Below, piece by piece: positions 43,650 to 53,533 of a DNA stretch of 64,000 nt. The notes beneath the pieces were generated by a model. That model saw only the letters and a program-made list of their open reading frames with translations. It was not told where the DNA came from and searched no databases. The translations under genes and the position numbers were made by a program. This stretch comes from Fusibacter_C sp942493125. Its GTDB lineage: Bacteria; Bacillota; Clostridia; Peptostreptococcales; Acidaminobacteraceae. The stretch is taken from NCBI GenBank assembly GCA_942493125.1, contig OW818667.1, positions 3,534,001 to 3,598,000 on the forward strand. The letters run 5' to 3'. The first letter of the stretch is position 1. Each line of letters opens with the position of its first letter.

Positions 43650-44137
43650 GCCTTTATCAATTTTTAGCAAGCAACGAACCAATAAAGGAAAAACTTAACC
43701 CTTTTATCGAGCACTTATCGGTCAACGATATGATCGCGAGAGGGATGGAAGTGCCATTTAATTTGATAAACCACACGATCAATCCCGATGATAAAATCGT
43801 TCTTTGGTGCGATACAGAAGAACACATGGATGAGATTCAAATACTACTTCAAGAAGAAAATCTGTATCCAGATGTCGAAAAATTCACGAACAAACCCTAT
43901 ATTGCCACTTTGTCATGGCGTTATTCTGATACGCGCGCAGAAGCGTTGATTCAGTATTTGAAAGAAGCGCTTTCAGACGCTCAAGAGCTAGAATTGTGGC
44001 AAATCTGGCTTGCAGATTCTATTGATGGGCTTAAAGTTCACGAATTCAGAATAGATGATTTGACTGTTGCAGTCCTAAGAGAGCATTTTGGGAATAATCA
44101 TTTTGAGCATCCTATCTGCTTGAGAATTAGGCTGTAA
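43646..44137 (+). CDS. hypothetical protein (163 aa)
   Basis: Soluble protein with no recognised family; the ATG at 43646 overlaps the EEP stop (ATGA) and follows GGAGGAGG. Aromatic-rich segments such as ELWQIWLADS stand out. It is likely to act with the EEP protein through shared translation only. Confidence 0.6.
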   Translation: MSLYQFLASNEPIKEKLNPFIEHLSVNDMIARGMEVPFNLINHTINPDDKIVLWCDTEEHMDEIQILLQEENLYPDVEKFTNKPYIATLSWRYSDTRAEALIQYLKEALSDAQELELWQIWLADSIDGLKVHEFRIDDLTVAVLREHFGNNHFEHPICLRIRL

Positions 44138-44248
44138 TAACTTGTCTCTAAAGAGTATAATGCAACATCAATTAGTTCTTTTTCCATTTGAACTAAGGTT
44201 ATAATTATGTATAGTATGAAAAATCTATGCATTCGAGGTGCTTTTATA

Positions 44249-45292
44249 ATGAAAAATAAACGTGTTTTATTAATTGCTTTAGTGACAATACTTATGTTGG
44301 CACTTTCAGCTTTTACATATAACGCTTTGCAAACCACAGGACAGATTTACTTATATGGGGAAAAGCACAGTGTCGAGAAAATTTTAGAAAAAGAACTTGA
44401 ATTGTGGAATGCATATTATCATGATGAGGGTCTAAGACATTTATTTATTGAAGCGCCATATTATACAGCCGAATTATTAAATGTGTGGATTAAGGCTGAT
44501 AACAATGTAATATTGGATGAAATAAACAATGACTGGGCTGGCACGCCTGCAGGCATCCTTGTAAAAGCATTTTATGAGAAGATTAAAAACCAGTGCCCTG
44601 AAACGATTTTTCATGGTACGGATGTCGGGCACCAATTTGAAACCATTGGCGTGCTGTATTTAGAGTACCTTGAAAGCAATCATCTAAAAGATACCGAACA
44701 GTATCGTATTTCACTAGAAGTAATTAAACAAGGCGCACATTTTTACGAGTCATGGGATGATGCCTACAGAGAAAATATGATGGCGGAAAATTTCAAACGA
44801 GAATTTGACGCGTTAAGCAATGAAAGTATCATGGGGATTTATGGCGCAGCACATACAGGACTGGATGCGATTGGTTTTAGTAGCACTGTGCCTTGTATGG
44901 CAAACCAACTCGAGGATTATTATGGTGATCGTATACATTCAGAAGATTTAACGGGGCTAGCGAAAGACAATTACCCATTTCGAGTAGATACGATTAATGT
45001 TAATGGAAAATCGTATGCGGCGTCTTACTTTGGGAAACAATACATGCCAGCAAATGAAGGCTATGCCTATGTAGAATTTTGGCGTTTGGAAGATGCCTAT
45101 GATGATTTCAAGGATTTTCCTATAACTGATGACGTATTGACGTACAACGATTATCCGATGCTAATAGAATTTGGAAGCATTTATGTAGTCGACTATTTTA
45201 ATTCAGATGGTCCTGTTTCTAGAAAGTATTATCGGTCTGATGATAAGATCTGGAGTAGTTCAACTATAACAGTTGAGTGTAAAATAGAGTGA
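44249..45292 (+). CDS. exported TraB/ChaN-like protein
   Basis: 347 aa. An N-terminal signal/anchor helix (about 6-24) is followed by a domain with YLYGEKHS, LFIEAPYY and later IYGAAHTG, the pattern of TraB/GumN and ChaN-like hydrolases. The GEKHS, E and GAAH residues are the expected metal-binding positions. Function uncertain (peptidase, haem or erythromycin-esterase-like). GAGGTG precedes the ATG at 44249. Confidence 0.6.
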   Translation: MKNKRVLLIALVTILMLALSAFTYNALQTTGQIYLYGEKHSVEKILEKELELWNAYYHDEGLRHLFIEAPYYTAELLNVWIKADNNVILDEINNDWAGTPAGILVKAFYEKIKNQCPETIFHGTDVGHQFETIGVLYLEYLESNHLKDTEQYRISLEVIKQGAHFYESWDDAYRENMMAENFKREFDALSNESIMGIYGAAHTGLDAIGFSSTVPCMANQLEDYYGDRIHSEDLTGLAKDNYPFRVDTINVNGKSYAASYFGKQYMPANEGYAYVEFWRLEDAYDDFKDFPITDDVLTYNDYPMLIEFGSIYVVDYFNSDGPVSRKYYRSDDKIWSSSTITVECKIE

Positions 45293-45315
45293 GTAGCAAG
45301 GGAGGTCAAATACAT

Positions 45316-45804
45316 ATGAGTCGTAAAAACATTCTTGGCATTGTGACAGTTTTAGCAGTTATAATTATCATTAGCACAGTTATATACATAAAGGATCAAA
45401 AGGTTTTGAACATAATCAATGAAGGTAAAATAGATGCTATGTCAACGCAATATGTTAAAGATGGCATCACATTTTTAGCAATTGATGCTTCAGAAAATGC
45501 GACTTATATTGAAATAAACAACAGGGATGCAGTGGTTGTAAAAAATGAAGATTTATATGAAATATTGTCAAAGTATCAGTCCAAGAAAAGTAGAGCCAAC
45601 TTTTTCCCATACCAAGAAGATCAAATCGTAGCAAAATTCTCCATGTGTCAAAATCAGTGCCCTAGAAATTTTCTATTAGGTGATTTTAATGTTTGGTATG
45701 AATCAAATGACAAAAGAGCTTATGAAATTATTGATGGCGATAAACTTCTTGAAGAGATATTGGAACTTGCAAATAGTAGCAATATCAATGAAAATAATAA
45801 CTGA
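45316..45804 (+). CDS. membrane-anchored hypothetical protein
   Basis: 162 aa. One N-terminal helix (about 5-25) precedes a small outer domain with a Cys-rich stretch (MCQNQCP). No family known. GGGAGG lies nine bases before the ATG at 45316. It follows the TraB-like gene and precedes another anchored protein. Confidence 0.6.
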   Translation: MSRKNILGIVTVLAVIIIISTVIYIKDQKVLNIINEGKIDAMSTQYVKDGITFLAIDASENATYIEINNRDAVVVKNEDLYEILSKYQSKKSRANFFPYQEDQIVAKFSMCQNQCPRNFLLGDFNVWYESNDKRAYEIIDGDKLLEEILELANSSNINENNN

Positions 45805-45858
45805 ATAGAAATATGTAAGTTTGAAGGTTGAGATTTGAGTTATAGATTGGAGCAAAAT

Positions 45859-46347
45859 ATGAGCGATAAAAATAAGCTGATTTTAGTACTTGTCGTGTCA
45901 TGCGTTTTGATTGCAATTATTGGCATAGGGACTAAAATCTCAAGAGACCGAATGATAGAAAATATGACCCCAGTTGAAAGGGTTGTTAATGACTATGTAA
46001 GGGTTTTAGTAAATAAGCAGTGGGATGAATTTGTGACACTTTTTGACTCTTCTGAGGATGAGAGAAATGATTTGTTGGCATTCTTAAAAGACGAAAACAA
46101 CACGATCAAGAAAGAGGGCATACACGGAATCAAAAGCATCGAGATACGAAAAATCGAACCTACCACAAGCGAAGAATTCAGTTCAAAAGGTGATTTGGTT
46201 TACGATGTTTATTTAGACATGCTTGTAACAAACCCGTCTGAGCTGTATGAGAATGGTGTATCGTTACATGTATTTGTATTTAAGAATAAAGGCGATAAGT
46301 TGCTCATTGATACGGTTTATTATAGAGGTATAACTCAGTTGCCTTGA
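45859..46347 (+). CDS. membrane-anchored hypothetical protein
   Basis: 162 aa with an N-terminal helix (about 7-25) and a soluble C-terminal domain, perhaps NTF2/DUF4878-like as in other exported small proteins (ERVVNDYVRVLVNKQW). TTGGAG precedes the ATG at 45859; the frame opens from TTG 45835. Last gene before a terminator. Confidence 0.6.
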   Translation: MSDKNKLILVLVVSCVLIAIIGIGTKISRDRMIENMTPVERVVNDYVRVLVNKQWDEFVTLFDSSEDERNDLLAFLKDENNTIKKEGIHGIKSIEIRKIEPTTSEEFSSKGDLVYDVYLDMLVTNPSELYENGVSLHVFVFKNKGDKLLIDTVYYRGITQLP

Positions 46348-46354
46348 TCCATCA

Positions 46355-46390
46355 AAAACGGCCGTCACAGTTTGCGACGGCCCAGTTTTT
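46355..46390. terminator. bidirectional terminator between convergent genes
   Basis: GGCCGTC and GACGGCC form a 7-bp GC-rich stem flanked by five A on the left and five T on the right. Confidence 0.85.
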
Positions 46391-46391
46391 A

Positions 46392-47306
46392 TCAATCTTT
46401 GGATGCAAAATGATGTGTAATATCATAATTGTCCTTAAGGATATTACAGATCATTTTTCTACGTTCAACTTCAATAACTAACATAGCGGTTGTTAACACA
46501 GAATAATAGTCTTTATCATCTAGTTTAAACATTGCAATCCCTTTTCTAAAAAGAAAATTAAAAACGACCTCACCAGTATGAGCCAAACTTGGATCTCTCA
46601 TGGCTTCATCAACGGTTTCGATCACTTTCACATGTTCATTTTGATAGTGATATGTATAGGCTAAATTAAGGTACAATGTCGCTATAAAATTTACATATCG
46701 ATCATTCAGGTATGGTAATTTCTTTAACTTATAAAGTGTGATTTCAATCAGAGAGACTGCCTTTTCTAATTGATTCGTTTGTCTATACAATACCGAAAGC
46801 AAGATGATACTGGACACTTCTATAGGCAAAGGAAAATTCTTTGACAGTTTGGTGTGATACTGCGGATTTAGCTGAAGAAGGATGCTTTCAAGCGTTGATA
46901 TTGAATCTTGTCTTGAATCCTCTGAATTGTATTTAATACCTTTTAAAGATTCAAGAAACCCAATTAAAACCGATTTGTGGCTGTTATCTTCAACTTTAAG
47001 CAATGCTATGGTTTCAGAAGCGAATTTTTTAAGGGCTTGATAATCAAAAGAATTAATATGGCCATTGGTTTTTGAGATGAGTTCTTGTGAAAACAAACTC
47101 GTGATTCCACGCTTTCGAGCAAGCAGTTCAATCAGATCAACGCGATAAAAATCTGACAAAATATCAAGAGTCGAGAGTTTGGGTTCAAATTTATCCGTCT
47201 CAATTCTTCGAATCGTTTCTTTTGCAATACCTGTTTGCAGTGACACATGGGTGATTGTATAGCCATAATGCTCTCTGATTGCTTTGATCTGTGCACCAAG
47301 TTCCAT
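46392..47306 (-). CDS. XRE-type regulator with helical TPR-like C-terminus
   Basis: About 304 aa. The helix-turn-helix (QIKAIREHYGYTITHVSLQT with GIAKETIRRIE) is followed by a long helical region, as in the RRNPP/PlcR-type regulators that bind a peptide or partner in TPR repeats. The start is uncertain: ATG 47306 (used here) begins MELGAQ, and a TTG at 47363 opens the frame further upstream; neither has a good ribosome site. It is divergent from a PP2C gene and no exported peptide gene was found nearby. Confidence 0.75.
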   Translation of the reverse strand: MELGAQIKAIREHYGYTITHVSLQTGIAKETIRRIETDKFEPKLSTLDILSDFYRVDLIELLARKRGITSLFSQELISKTNGHINSFDYQALKKFASETIALLKVEDNSHKSVLIGFLESLKGIKYNSEDSRQDSISTLESILLQLNPQYHTKLSKNFPLPIEVSSIILLSVLYRQTNQLEKAVSLIEITLYKLKKLPYLNDRYVNFIATLYLNLAYTYHYQNEHVKVIETVDEAMRDPSLAHTGEVVFNFLFRKGIAMFKLDDKDYYSVLTTAMLVIEVERRKMICNILKDNYDITHHFASKD

Positions 47307-47504
47307 TTCAGTGGGTTTGATAAGTTCACCGCCTTTATGTATGATTGTCGTTTCATTGTACAATGTAAATCGGCTGTTGTGAAGTTTTACAGTAATAAAT
47401 GTTATCCGCGTTGATCCAGTATGTTTGCGGATTAAGAAATGATTAAGATATCACAGTTTTGGCTATAACATGATGAACGATTATAAATTGTAAGGGGATA
47501 GCAT

Positions 47505-48230
47505 ATGAATGTGTATGGTGATTCATTAACAGGCAAATCAGGAATAAATGCAGATTCATATTTTATTAGTGAAAAAGATCAGGTATATGTCATTGCAGAC
47601 GGCGCATCAGGTGCTAAAAATAAGGTGTTAGCTGGAACGATTTGTACCAGTTCTGTTCAAGAAGAAATAAAAAAATTGCATGATCTAGAGCCTGAATTAT
47701 TTAATAAAAAGTGCATTGATATGGCAAACAGGAAATTGATTGATCAATCTCAAATGGATCAAGGTCTCCATTATGGAACCATGATGATTTCTACAATTAA
47801 AGACAATATCTTATACACAAGTTCAGTTGGGGATTCAGTTACATATTTGATTCATGATAATGAAATAGAAAAAATAACGCGTCCAAGAAAACGGTATTCT
47901 TTATTAGTTGAACTAGGCATTTTAAAGGAGAACGAAGTAACAGAAGCAATTAGTAAACTTCCACCTGAGTTGTGGTCGGTTTATGATTACTTCCTACCAA
48001 TGATTGTACTAGATGTTTTTCACTCTAATATGCAAGTATACCCAGGTGACACGTTAATTATGTGTACGGATGGTGTGAGCGACTGGATTAGTGAAGAAGA
48101 AATCAATAATATCGTTTATGAAGAAAATGATGCAAAAGTCTGTGTTCAGAGAATTTTAGAAGTTGTAAACAGTTACTGCCCAACTGATAAGAAGGATGAT
48201 CAAACTATAATTGTAAGAAAAATCGAATAA
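47505..48230 (+). CDS. PP2C-family protein serine/threonine phosphatase
   Basis: 241 aa. Metal-coordinating motifs of the PP2C fold: VIADGASG near residue 30, SSVGDSVTYL near 105, MCTDGVSDWI near 184, and KKDDQTIIV at the end. It should reverse Ser/Thr phosphorylation; no kinase is encoded nearby. AAGGGGA precedes the ATG at 47505. Its promoter region is shared with the divergent XRE gene. Confidence 0.88.
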   Translation: MNVYGDSLTGKSGINADSYFISEKDQVYVIADGASGAKNKVLAGTICTSSVQEEIKKLHDLEPELFNKKCIDMANRKLIDQSQMDQGLHYGTMMISTIKDNILYTSSVGDSVTYLIHDNEIEKITRPRKRYSLLVELGILKENEVTEAISKLPPELWSVYDYFLPMIVLDVFHSNMQVYPGDTLIMCTDGVSDWISEEEINNIVYEENDAKVCVQRILEVVNSYCPTDKKDDQTIIVRKIE

Positions 48231-48269
48231 CGATGGTCAATCAGTAATACGAATATAATAAAAAATCTT

Positions 48270-48306
48270 AAAGCGACTGATAATCAATCAACAGTCGCTT
48301 TATTTT
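48270..48306 (+). terminator. rho-independent terminator
   Basis: AAAGCGACTG and CAGTCGCTTT form a perfect 10-bp stem around a 12-base loop, followed by ATTTT. Closes the PP2C gene. Confidence 0.82.
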
Positions 48307-48387
48307 AATGAATATTTAATGTAATTCATTAACAGATACTGTAAAATAATAGTAGTGAAATTATTACGATAATCAAACGAGGTGTAT

Positions 48388-49002
48388 ATGAATAATGTGA
48401 TTAAGCGTATTTTCATAGGTGTTTTCTTTGGAATTTGCTTATTAATAATTCTAAATATAAACAACGTTTCACTTTTAACTCAGCATAATACCCAATCAAA
48501 CAACAAGTCAAAATCAATAGAAGATCGATTCATTTCTATGGAAATAATCGAAAAAGATTTTAACCTAACAGAAGTTAACGAGACTGAACTATTTGAATTG
48601 AGTTCAGAGGCAGACAAAAAACGCGTTTACATATATATGGTCTACCCTGAAAGCTATCAACGTATCATAGTTGAATGTGATACCGCAAGCAATGAAATCA
48701 TTGAACTTCCAGTAGATGAATTGGTTCAAACGATTTATTATTCATTTCCTGAGTTTAAAACAGTCAGGGCCATCACAGTAAGTGACAGCCCTGATGTCAT
48801 TGAAACAGCCAATTTTGAAATACCAACACCGACTAGAAAAGACGTAGTTGGCGGTACACCCACGCGAAGAATATTCAGTCAGGCGATGAATACAAATGCA
48901 TTAAATGACTTAGAATTCGTTATTTACAACGCCTTTGATGCTAATGATCTGAACGCAGATTCAATCATCTTCGGCAGGTATTTTTTTAAGTTAATTCATT
49001 GA
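48388..49002 (+). CDS. membrane-anchored hypothetical protein
   Basis: 204 aa. A hydrophobic N-terminal helix (about 5-25) precedes a soluble, probably outer, domain with a long acidic stretch and no known family. GAGGTG precedes the ATG at 48388. It lies directly before the ABC exporter genes. Confidence 0.6.
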   Translation: MNNVIKRIFIGVFFGICLLIILNINNVSLLTQHNTQSNNKSKSIEDRFISMEIIEKDFNLTEVNETELFELSSEADKKRVYIYMVYPESYQRIIVECDTASNEIIELPVDELVQTIYYSFPEFKTVRAITVSDSPDVIETANFEIPTPTRKDVVGGTPTRRIFSQAMNTNALNDLEFVIYNAFDANDLNADSIIFGRYFFKLIH

Positions 49003-49085
49003 ATAACGACATTAAAGTAATATTATGACTTAATTGAATCAAATTGACCTTATCACTACACTTTTAAAACACTAGGGGGGCCATA

Positions 49086-50948
49086 ATGAAACGCAAAGCA
49101 ACAGAATCACCAAGCAACACCACAGAGATACATAACAACACAGCAACAAAGAAACGCAAGCTTGGGAGTAACGCTCTATATGTGTATAAGCACATGTATC
49201 AATGGATGCCGGAATCGATGTGGCTCATCTTCATGAACACCTTGGCAGTGGCGATCGCGCCATTTATATGGGTGATCGTGCCAAAACTATTGATCGACGA
49301 ACTTCAAGGACAAGCGAGATTGCCTCACATTTTCACGATATTAGGCGTTACTTTACTTGTTGCATCGATCGTATTCTTTGTCAAAGAAGCATGTATTGGC
49401 GTCTATCGAATGAAGATGTCTCGCATTCGGATGCTATTTGGCCTTGAGCTCCATGCAAAGGCGATGAACCTTGATTATCATCATGTGGAAAATGTAGATA
49501 CGCAAAACGCACTACATAAAGCCACACGTACCACATCCAATCCTAACCACGGCATGGGTGGCGTCATGAAGTACTCATTTTCAATAGTCGGTTATGTACT
49601 TGGCTTTATTGGTTATGTCGGCATTTTGTTTGTGCTGCATCCTTTAGTATTAGCGTATTTGCTCGTAACCGTGTTAGTCATTTATCACCTAAAGAACAAG
49701 GCGGATGCCTATAAAATATCACGTGAAGACGAGATTCGTCCTGCAGAGAGAAAAACGCGTTATCTCGCTAGAACCATGACGGACTTTGAATATGGCAAGG
49801 ATATGAGAATCTATCAGCTTAAAGACATGATTCTAGCAAAAATGCTCGAATTTAATCTTTATTCGGAAAACATCTCAAAGCAAGTATTTACGAAATACCT
49901 AAAAGTCGAATTGATTGATACTGCGCTTGTGCTGATTCGCGATGGCATCGTCTATGGTTATATCGCCTTTATGGCGCTGTCTGGCTCGATCACTTTTGGT
50001 GATTTCATCATGTACACAGCCACTGTGAGCGGATTTGCCGTTTGGATGCAAGAGTTGATGCGCGACTTTACCGAGCTGAAAGTTTCAGCTCGGTTTGTAG
50101 ATGAGTTTAGAGATTATATGGATATTGATGGTAACTTCAGTCCTGAGATGCCTGCACAGGTTCCAGAAGGCAGACAACTTGAAATCAAATTCGATTCTGT
50201 TAACTTCTCGTATCCTGGAACAGACAAGAATATTTTTGAAGATTTGTCGCTACATATCCCAGCGGGTCAAAAGCTTGCGGTTGTCGGTGTCAATGGCGCA
50301 GGTAAAACAAGTCTTATCAAGCTCTTAACGGGTCTGTATCGCCCAACATCAGGCAAAATTATGATAGAGGGGACGGATATCTTCGAGATTCCGATCAATG
50401 AGCATTACAAGCTATTTTCAGTCGTATACCAAGAAATCAAACCCCTTGCAGCCAGCATCTCTGAAAACGTCGCATCAAGCGAAACCTATGATGAAGTAAA
50501 GGTCTGGGATGCGATCACACGCGCAGGTTTAAAGAAAAAAGTGGACAGCTTAGACAAAAAACTTGGCACGCCGATACTCAAAGTCCTCGAAGACGATGGT
50601 CTTGAACTCTCTGGTGGCGAAAATCAAAAGCTTGCTCTGGCAAGAGCACTTTATAAAAATGGTCCAATCGTGATCCTTGACGAACCAACGGCGGCGCTTG
50701 ATCCCATCGCAGAAAAAGACATCTATGAGAGCTTCGGTGACATGATTGATGGGCGAACGGCGATTTTCATTTCACACAGATTATCCAGCACAAAGTTCTG
50801 CGACAAAGTCGCTTATTTTGAAGATGGAAAAATAGAAGAATACGGCACACATGACGAACTCTTACACCTTGGCGGTAAATATGCACACATGTTTAACACG
50901 CAAGCACAGTATTATCAAGATAAAACTGAGGAGGTAAGTGCATCATGA
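49086..50948 (+). CDS. ABC exporter subunit (fused permease and ATPase), half 1
   Basis: 620 aa. Six transmembrane helices fill residues 40-320. The ATPase has Walker A VGVNGAGKTS, signature LSGGENQ, Walker B IVILDEPTAALDP and a switch histidine in FISHRLSS. A GGGGGG site precedes the ATG. The stop overlaps the second subunit start (ATGA), so the pair is translated together and probably forms a heterodimer. The exported substrate is unknown: peptide, drug or lipid. Confidence 0.92.
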   Translation: MKRKATESPSNTTEIHNNTATKKRKLGSNALYVYKHMYQWMPESMWLIFMNTLAVAIAPFIWVIVPKLLIDELQGQARLPHIFTILGVTLLVASIVFFVKEACIGVYRMKMSRIRMLFGLELHAKAMNLDYHHVENVDTQNALHKATRTTSNPNHGMGGVMKYSFSIVGYVLGFIGYVGILFVLHPLVLAYLLVTVLVIYHLKNKADAYKISREDEIRPAERKTRYLARTMTDFEYGKDMRIYQLKDMILAKMLEFNLYSENISKQVFTKYLKVELIDTALVLIRDGIVYGYIAFMALSGSITFGDFIMYTATVSGFAVWMQELMRDFTELKVSARFVDEFRDYMDIDGNFSPEMPAQVPEGRQLEIKFDSVNFSYPGTDKNIFEDLSLHIPAGQKLAVVGVNGAGKTSLIKLLTGLYRPTSGKIMIEGTDIFEIPINEHYKLFSVVYQEIKPLAASISENVASSETYDEVKVWDAITRAGLKKKVDSLDKKLGTPILKVLEDDGLELSGGENQKLALARALYKNGPIVILDEPTAALDPIAEKDIYESFGDMIDGRTAIFISHRLSSTKFCDKVAYFEDGKIEEYGTHDELLHLGGKYAHMFNTQAQYYQDKTEEVSAS

Positions 50949-52816
50949 AAGATCAAAAAATGCTAAACAGCAACAAAATCGTTATTCAGTATTTTATTAA
51001 TCTCGTATCGCGTCTTACCCCTCAATATATCCCAACCTTAGTTGCCTCATCACTGATCAAAACCATGCGACCAATGGTGTACATCTTCGGTCCAAAGCTT
51101 ATAGTGGATGAGTTAATGGGTGCACAGCGCATTGACAGTTTGATCATGATCATCGCTTTTATTGCGGGATCAAACTTTATTCTAAGTAGTGCAGAGAAGT
51201 TATTAAAGGCTAAATCAGATTTGCTCACGGACCAGTTCAACAATGCTTTTGAACGACACATTTCTAAGAAAACCGTTGAGATTGACTTTGAAAATGTTGA
51301 AGATCCAGAGGTGCTCAATCTTAAAGAACGCGCTTTGTTTGCCGTGCGCAACCATGCCTTGATGTATGTTATGGTCGATGCACTTTCGAAAGTTGTCAAT
51401 GAAGGATTCCTCATTATCACTTTATCGGCAGTGATTTGGACATTTAGCCCTTGGGTTCTACTATTTTTACTAGGCGCAGTAGTCATCAACAGTTTTCTCT
51501 TCAAACGCGTCCAAAAATACTATTACATGGAATCCACGAACACAGTTAGCGCAAATCGTGCGTTCGTCTATTTTATTACTCAGTCTGCTGACCTTGAAAT
51601 TGCAAAAGATTTGAGGCTCTATGACACATCCAAGTTGATACTGGACAAGATGAATCGATTCAATATTGAGATGTACACAGAATATATCAAAGTGTATGGC
51701 AATATTAGTCGGTTAAATGGTTTAGTCAATGTAAACGCCCAAATTCAAAACGTACTTGTCTATCTACTTTTGGCATATCGCACATTACTTGGCACAGTCA
51801 CGTTAGGTAATTTCATGATGTATGCAGGTACAGTTAGTAAGTACAGTATGAGTATGAATACCTTAGTGAGCAGCACGATCGAAGTGAACCGACTTTGTAG
51901 ACAGCTTGAGTTGTTGGTTGAATATGAGAAAATTCCAGCATCTAAGGATTCTGGTGAGATTCTCGTTCCTGAAAATGTGCCATATGTCATCGAATTTCAC
52001 AACGTCACTTTTAAATATCCCCGTTCTAATACAGAAACGCTGAAGAATATTTCAGTTACCATAAAGCATGGCGAGAAAATCTCGATTATCGGCTTAAATG
52101 GCGCGGGTAAAACCACATTTGTCAAACTGTTGACGCGGCTCTACAAGCCAACTACAGGTATGATTACGTTAAATGGCATCGACATCCAGACACTTGACTA
52201 CGAGTCTTACATGTCCAAAATCGCAGCAGTGTTCCAAGACTACAAATTACTTGGTGTTACTGTAGCTGAGAACATCACGGGGCAAAAGTCTGAGAAGATT
52301 GTCAAAGACAGTAGCAAAAATGAAGTCAAAAACGGTGCAGAAATTCAAGTCAGCGACGATGAAGATAAGAATGGCAACTATATAAACTACCTCTACGAAA
52401 TCCTGGACGAAGTCGGTGTCCGCAAGGATATTGAGTCACTAAAAGAAGGGATCCATACACCACTTGATAAGGGCTATGATAAAAATGCGACGAAACTCTC
52501 AGGTGGACAAGCACAAAAGCTCGCCATCGCAAGAGCCCTTTATAAAGACGCCTCAATCGTTGTACTAGATGAGCCAACAGCAGCTCTTGATCCTTTAGCA
52601 GAACACGATATCTACTGCAGATTTGACGAACTCGTTCATAACAAAACAGCAATCTACATCTCACACCGATTATCAAGTTGCCGCTTTTGTGACCGAATCT
52701 TGGTGTTCGATGAGGGACAAATTATCCAGACGGGTTCGCATGACGAGCTCATCAAACATAAAGGGGCAATGTATGAACGCATGTTCAATGCCCAGGCTAC
52801 TTACTATTCAGCTTAG
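50945..52816 (+). CDS. ABC exporter subunit (fused permease and ATPase), half 2
   Basis: 623 aa. Same architecture as its partner. Walker A is IGLNGAGKTT, signature LSGGQAQ, Walker B VVLDEPTAALDP, and YISHRLSS ends with the switch histidine, so both halves keep the catalytic glutamate. It differs by an insertion of about 30 residues rich in Lys/Asp between the Q-loop and the signature (near 445-475). Confidence 0.92.
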   Translation: MKDQKMLNSNKIVIQYFINLVSRLTPQYIPTLVASSLIKTMRPMVYIFGPKLIVDELMGAQRIDSLIMIIAFIAGSNFILSSAEKLLKAKSDLLTDQFNNAFERHISKKTVEIDFENVEDPEVLNLKERALFAVRNHALMYVMVDALSKVVNEGFLIITLSAVIWTFSPWVLLFLLGAVVINSFLFKRVQKYYYMESTNTVSANRAFVYFITQSADLEIAKDLRLYDTSKLILDKMNRFNIEMYTEYIKVYGNISRLNGLVNVNAQIQNVLVYLLLAYRTLLGTVTLGNFMMYAGTVSKYSMSMNTLVSSTIEVNRLCRQLELLVEYEKIPASKDSGEILVPENVPYVIEFHNVTFKYPRSNTETLKNISVTIKHGEKISIIGLNGAGKTTFVKLLTRLYKPTTGMITLNGIDIQTLDYESYMSKIAAVFQDYKLLGVTVAENITGQKSEKIVKDSSKNEVKNGAEIQVSDDEDKNGNYINYLYEILDEVGVRKDIESLKEGIHTPLDKGYDKNATKLSGGQAQKLAIARALYKDASIVVLDEPTAALDPLAEHDIYCRFDELVHNKTAIYISHRLSSCRFCDRILVFDEGQIIQTGSHDELIKHKGAMYERMFNAQATYYSA

Positions 52817-52892
52817 TTATGGATCAGCGACTATAAACCGGTAAAATTCAACTTGTAATTCAGTTTGTTTTTATTAAACAAGGGAGTTTCTT

Positions 52893-53498
52893 ATGAAGAA
52901 GCAACAGGGCACAATGCTTAAATATATATTGATTTTATTAGTCATCCTGTCTATAAGCTATTTTGGATTTAGCTTGTACAGTTTACAGGACGACAAGATT
53001 GACCAATTAAAAATCTCCCTTGATGACGAAGCCGCTAAAAACCAAGCACTTAGAGAAGACTTAGATGCATTGAAGCTGGAGAACGATAAAGTTCAAACAT
53101 ATATTGAGCAAGCGAATCAATTTCATCTCGACGAGATGGATCAATTAATCACATCAAACAATCGAAAAATTAGTCAAATGCGTGAACTCATATCATATTT
53201 ATCAGACATCGAAGTCATACACGGTAAGATTTTGAGTTATAAGGAGACAGATCAATTGGTTCTAGAGGTTGATTTTGAAGGAGAAACCGTTGAGGGGTAT
53301 ACACAGATGCTTCAAGTAACAGCTGAAACATCTGTGTTCCTTATCGATGTCATCGGAGCAACACGCGTTGAACAATCGAACTTGGTTGAATTATTGGATA
53401 GTGCTCTGTCGGTTCCAATACCACAGTACGAAACGTTTACATTTGTATTCGTGCATGGAAAATTGATTCAGATTTATCAAGGGCAACATGAGCTTTAG
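52893..53498 (+). CDS. single-pass membrane protein with coiled coil
   Basis: 201 aa. A hydrophobic segment (about 9-29) is followed by a heptad-rich coiled coil (about 32-105), then a compact C-terminal domain. It could be exported and anchored. AAGGGAG precedes the ATG at 52893. No family recognised. Confidence 0.65.
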   Translation: MKKQQGTMLKYILILLVILSISYFGFSLYSLQDDKIDQLKISLDDEAAKNQALREDLDALKLENDKVQTYIEQANQFHLDEMDQLITSNNRKISQMRELISYLSDIEVIHGKILSYKETDQLVLEVDFEGETVEGYTQMLQVTAETSVFLIDVIGATRVEQSNLVELLDSALSVPIPQYETFTFVFVHGKLIQIYQGQHEL

Positions 53499-53533
53499 TT
53501 CATATTATATTTTTAAGAATAGAGGGTATCAAT

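Noticed and set aside
48301..48360. A third copy of the duplicated promoter element
   Set aside because: Only the 8-mer TTCATTAA and AT-rich flanks match. The distance to the -10 box differs and the long conserved block is absent.
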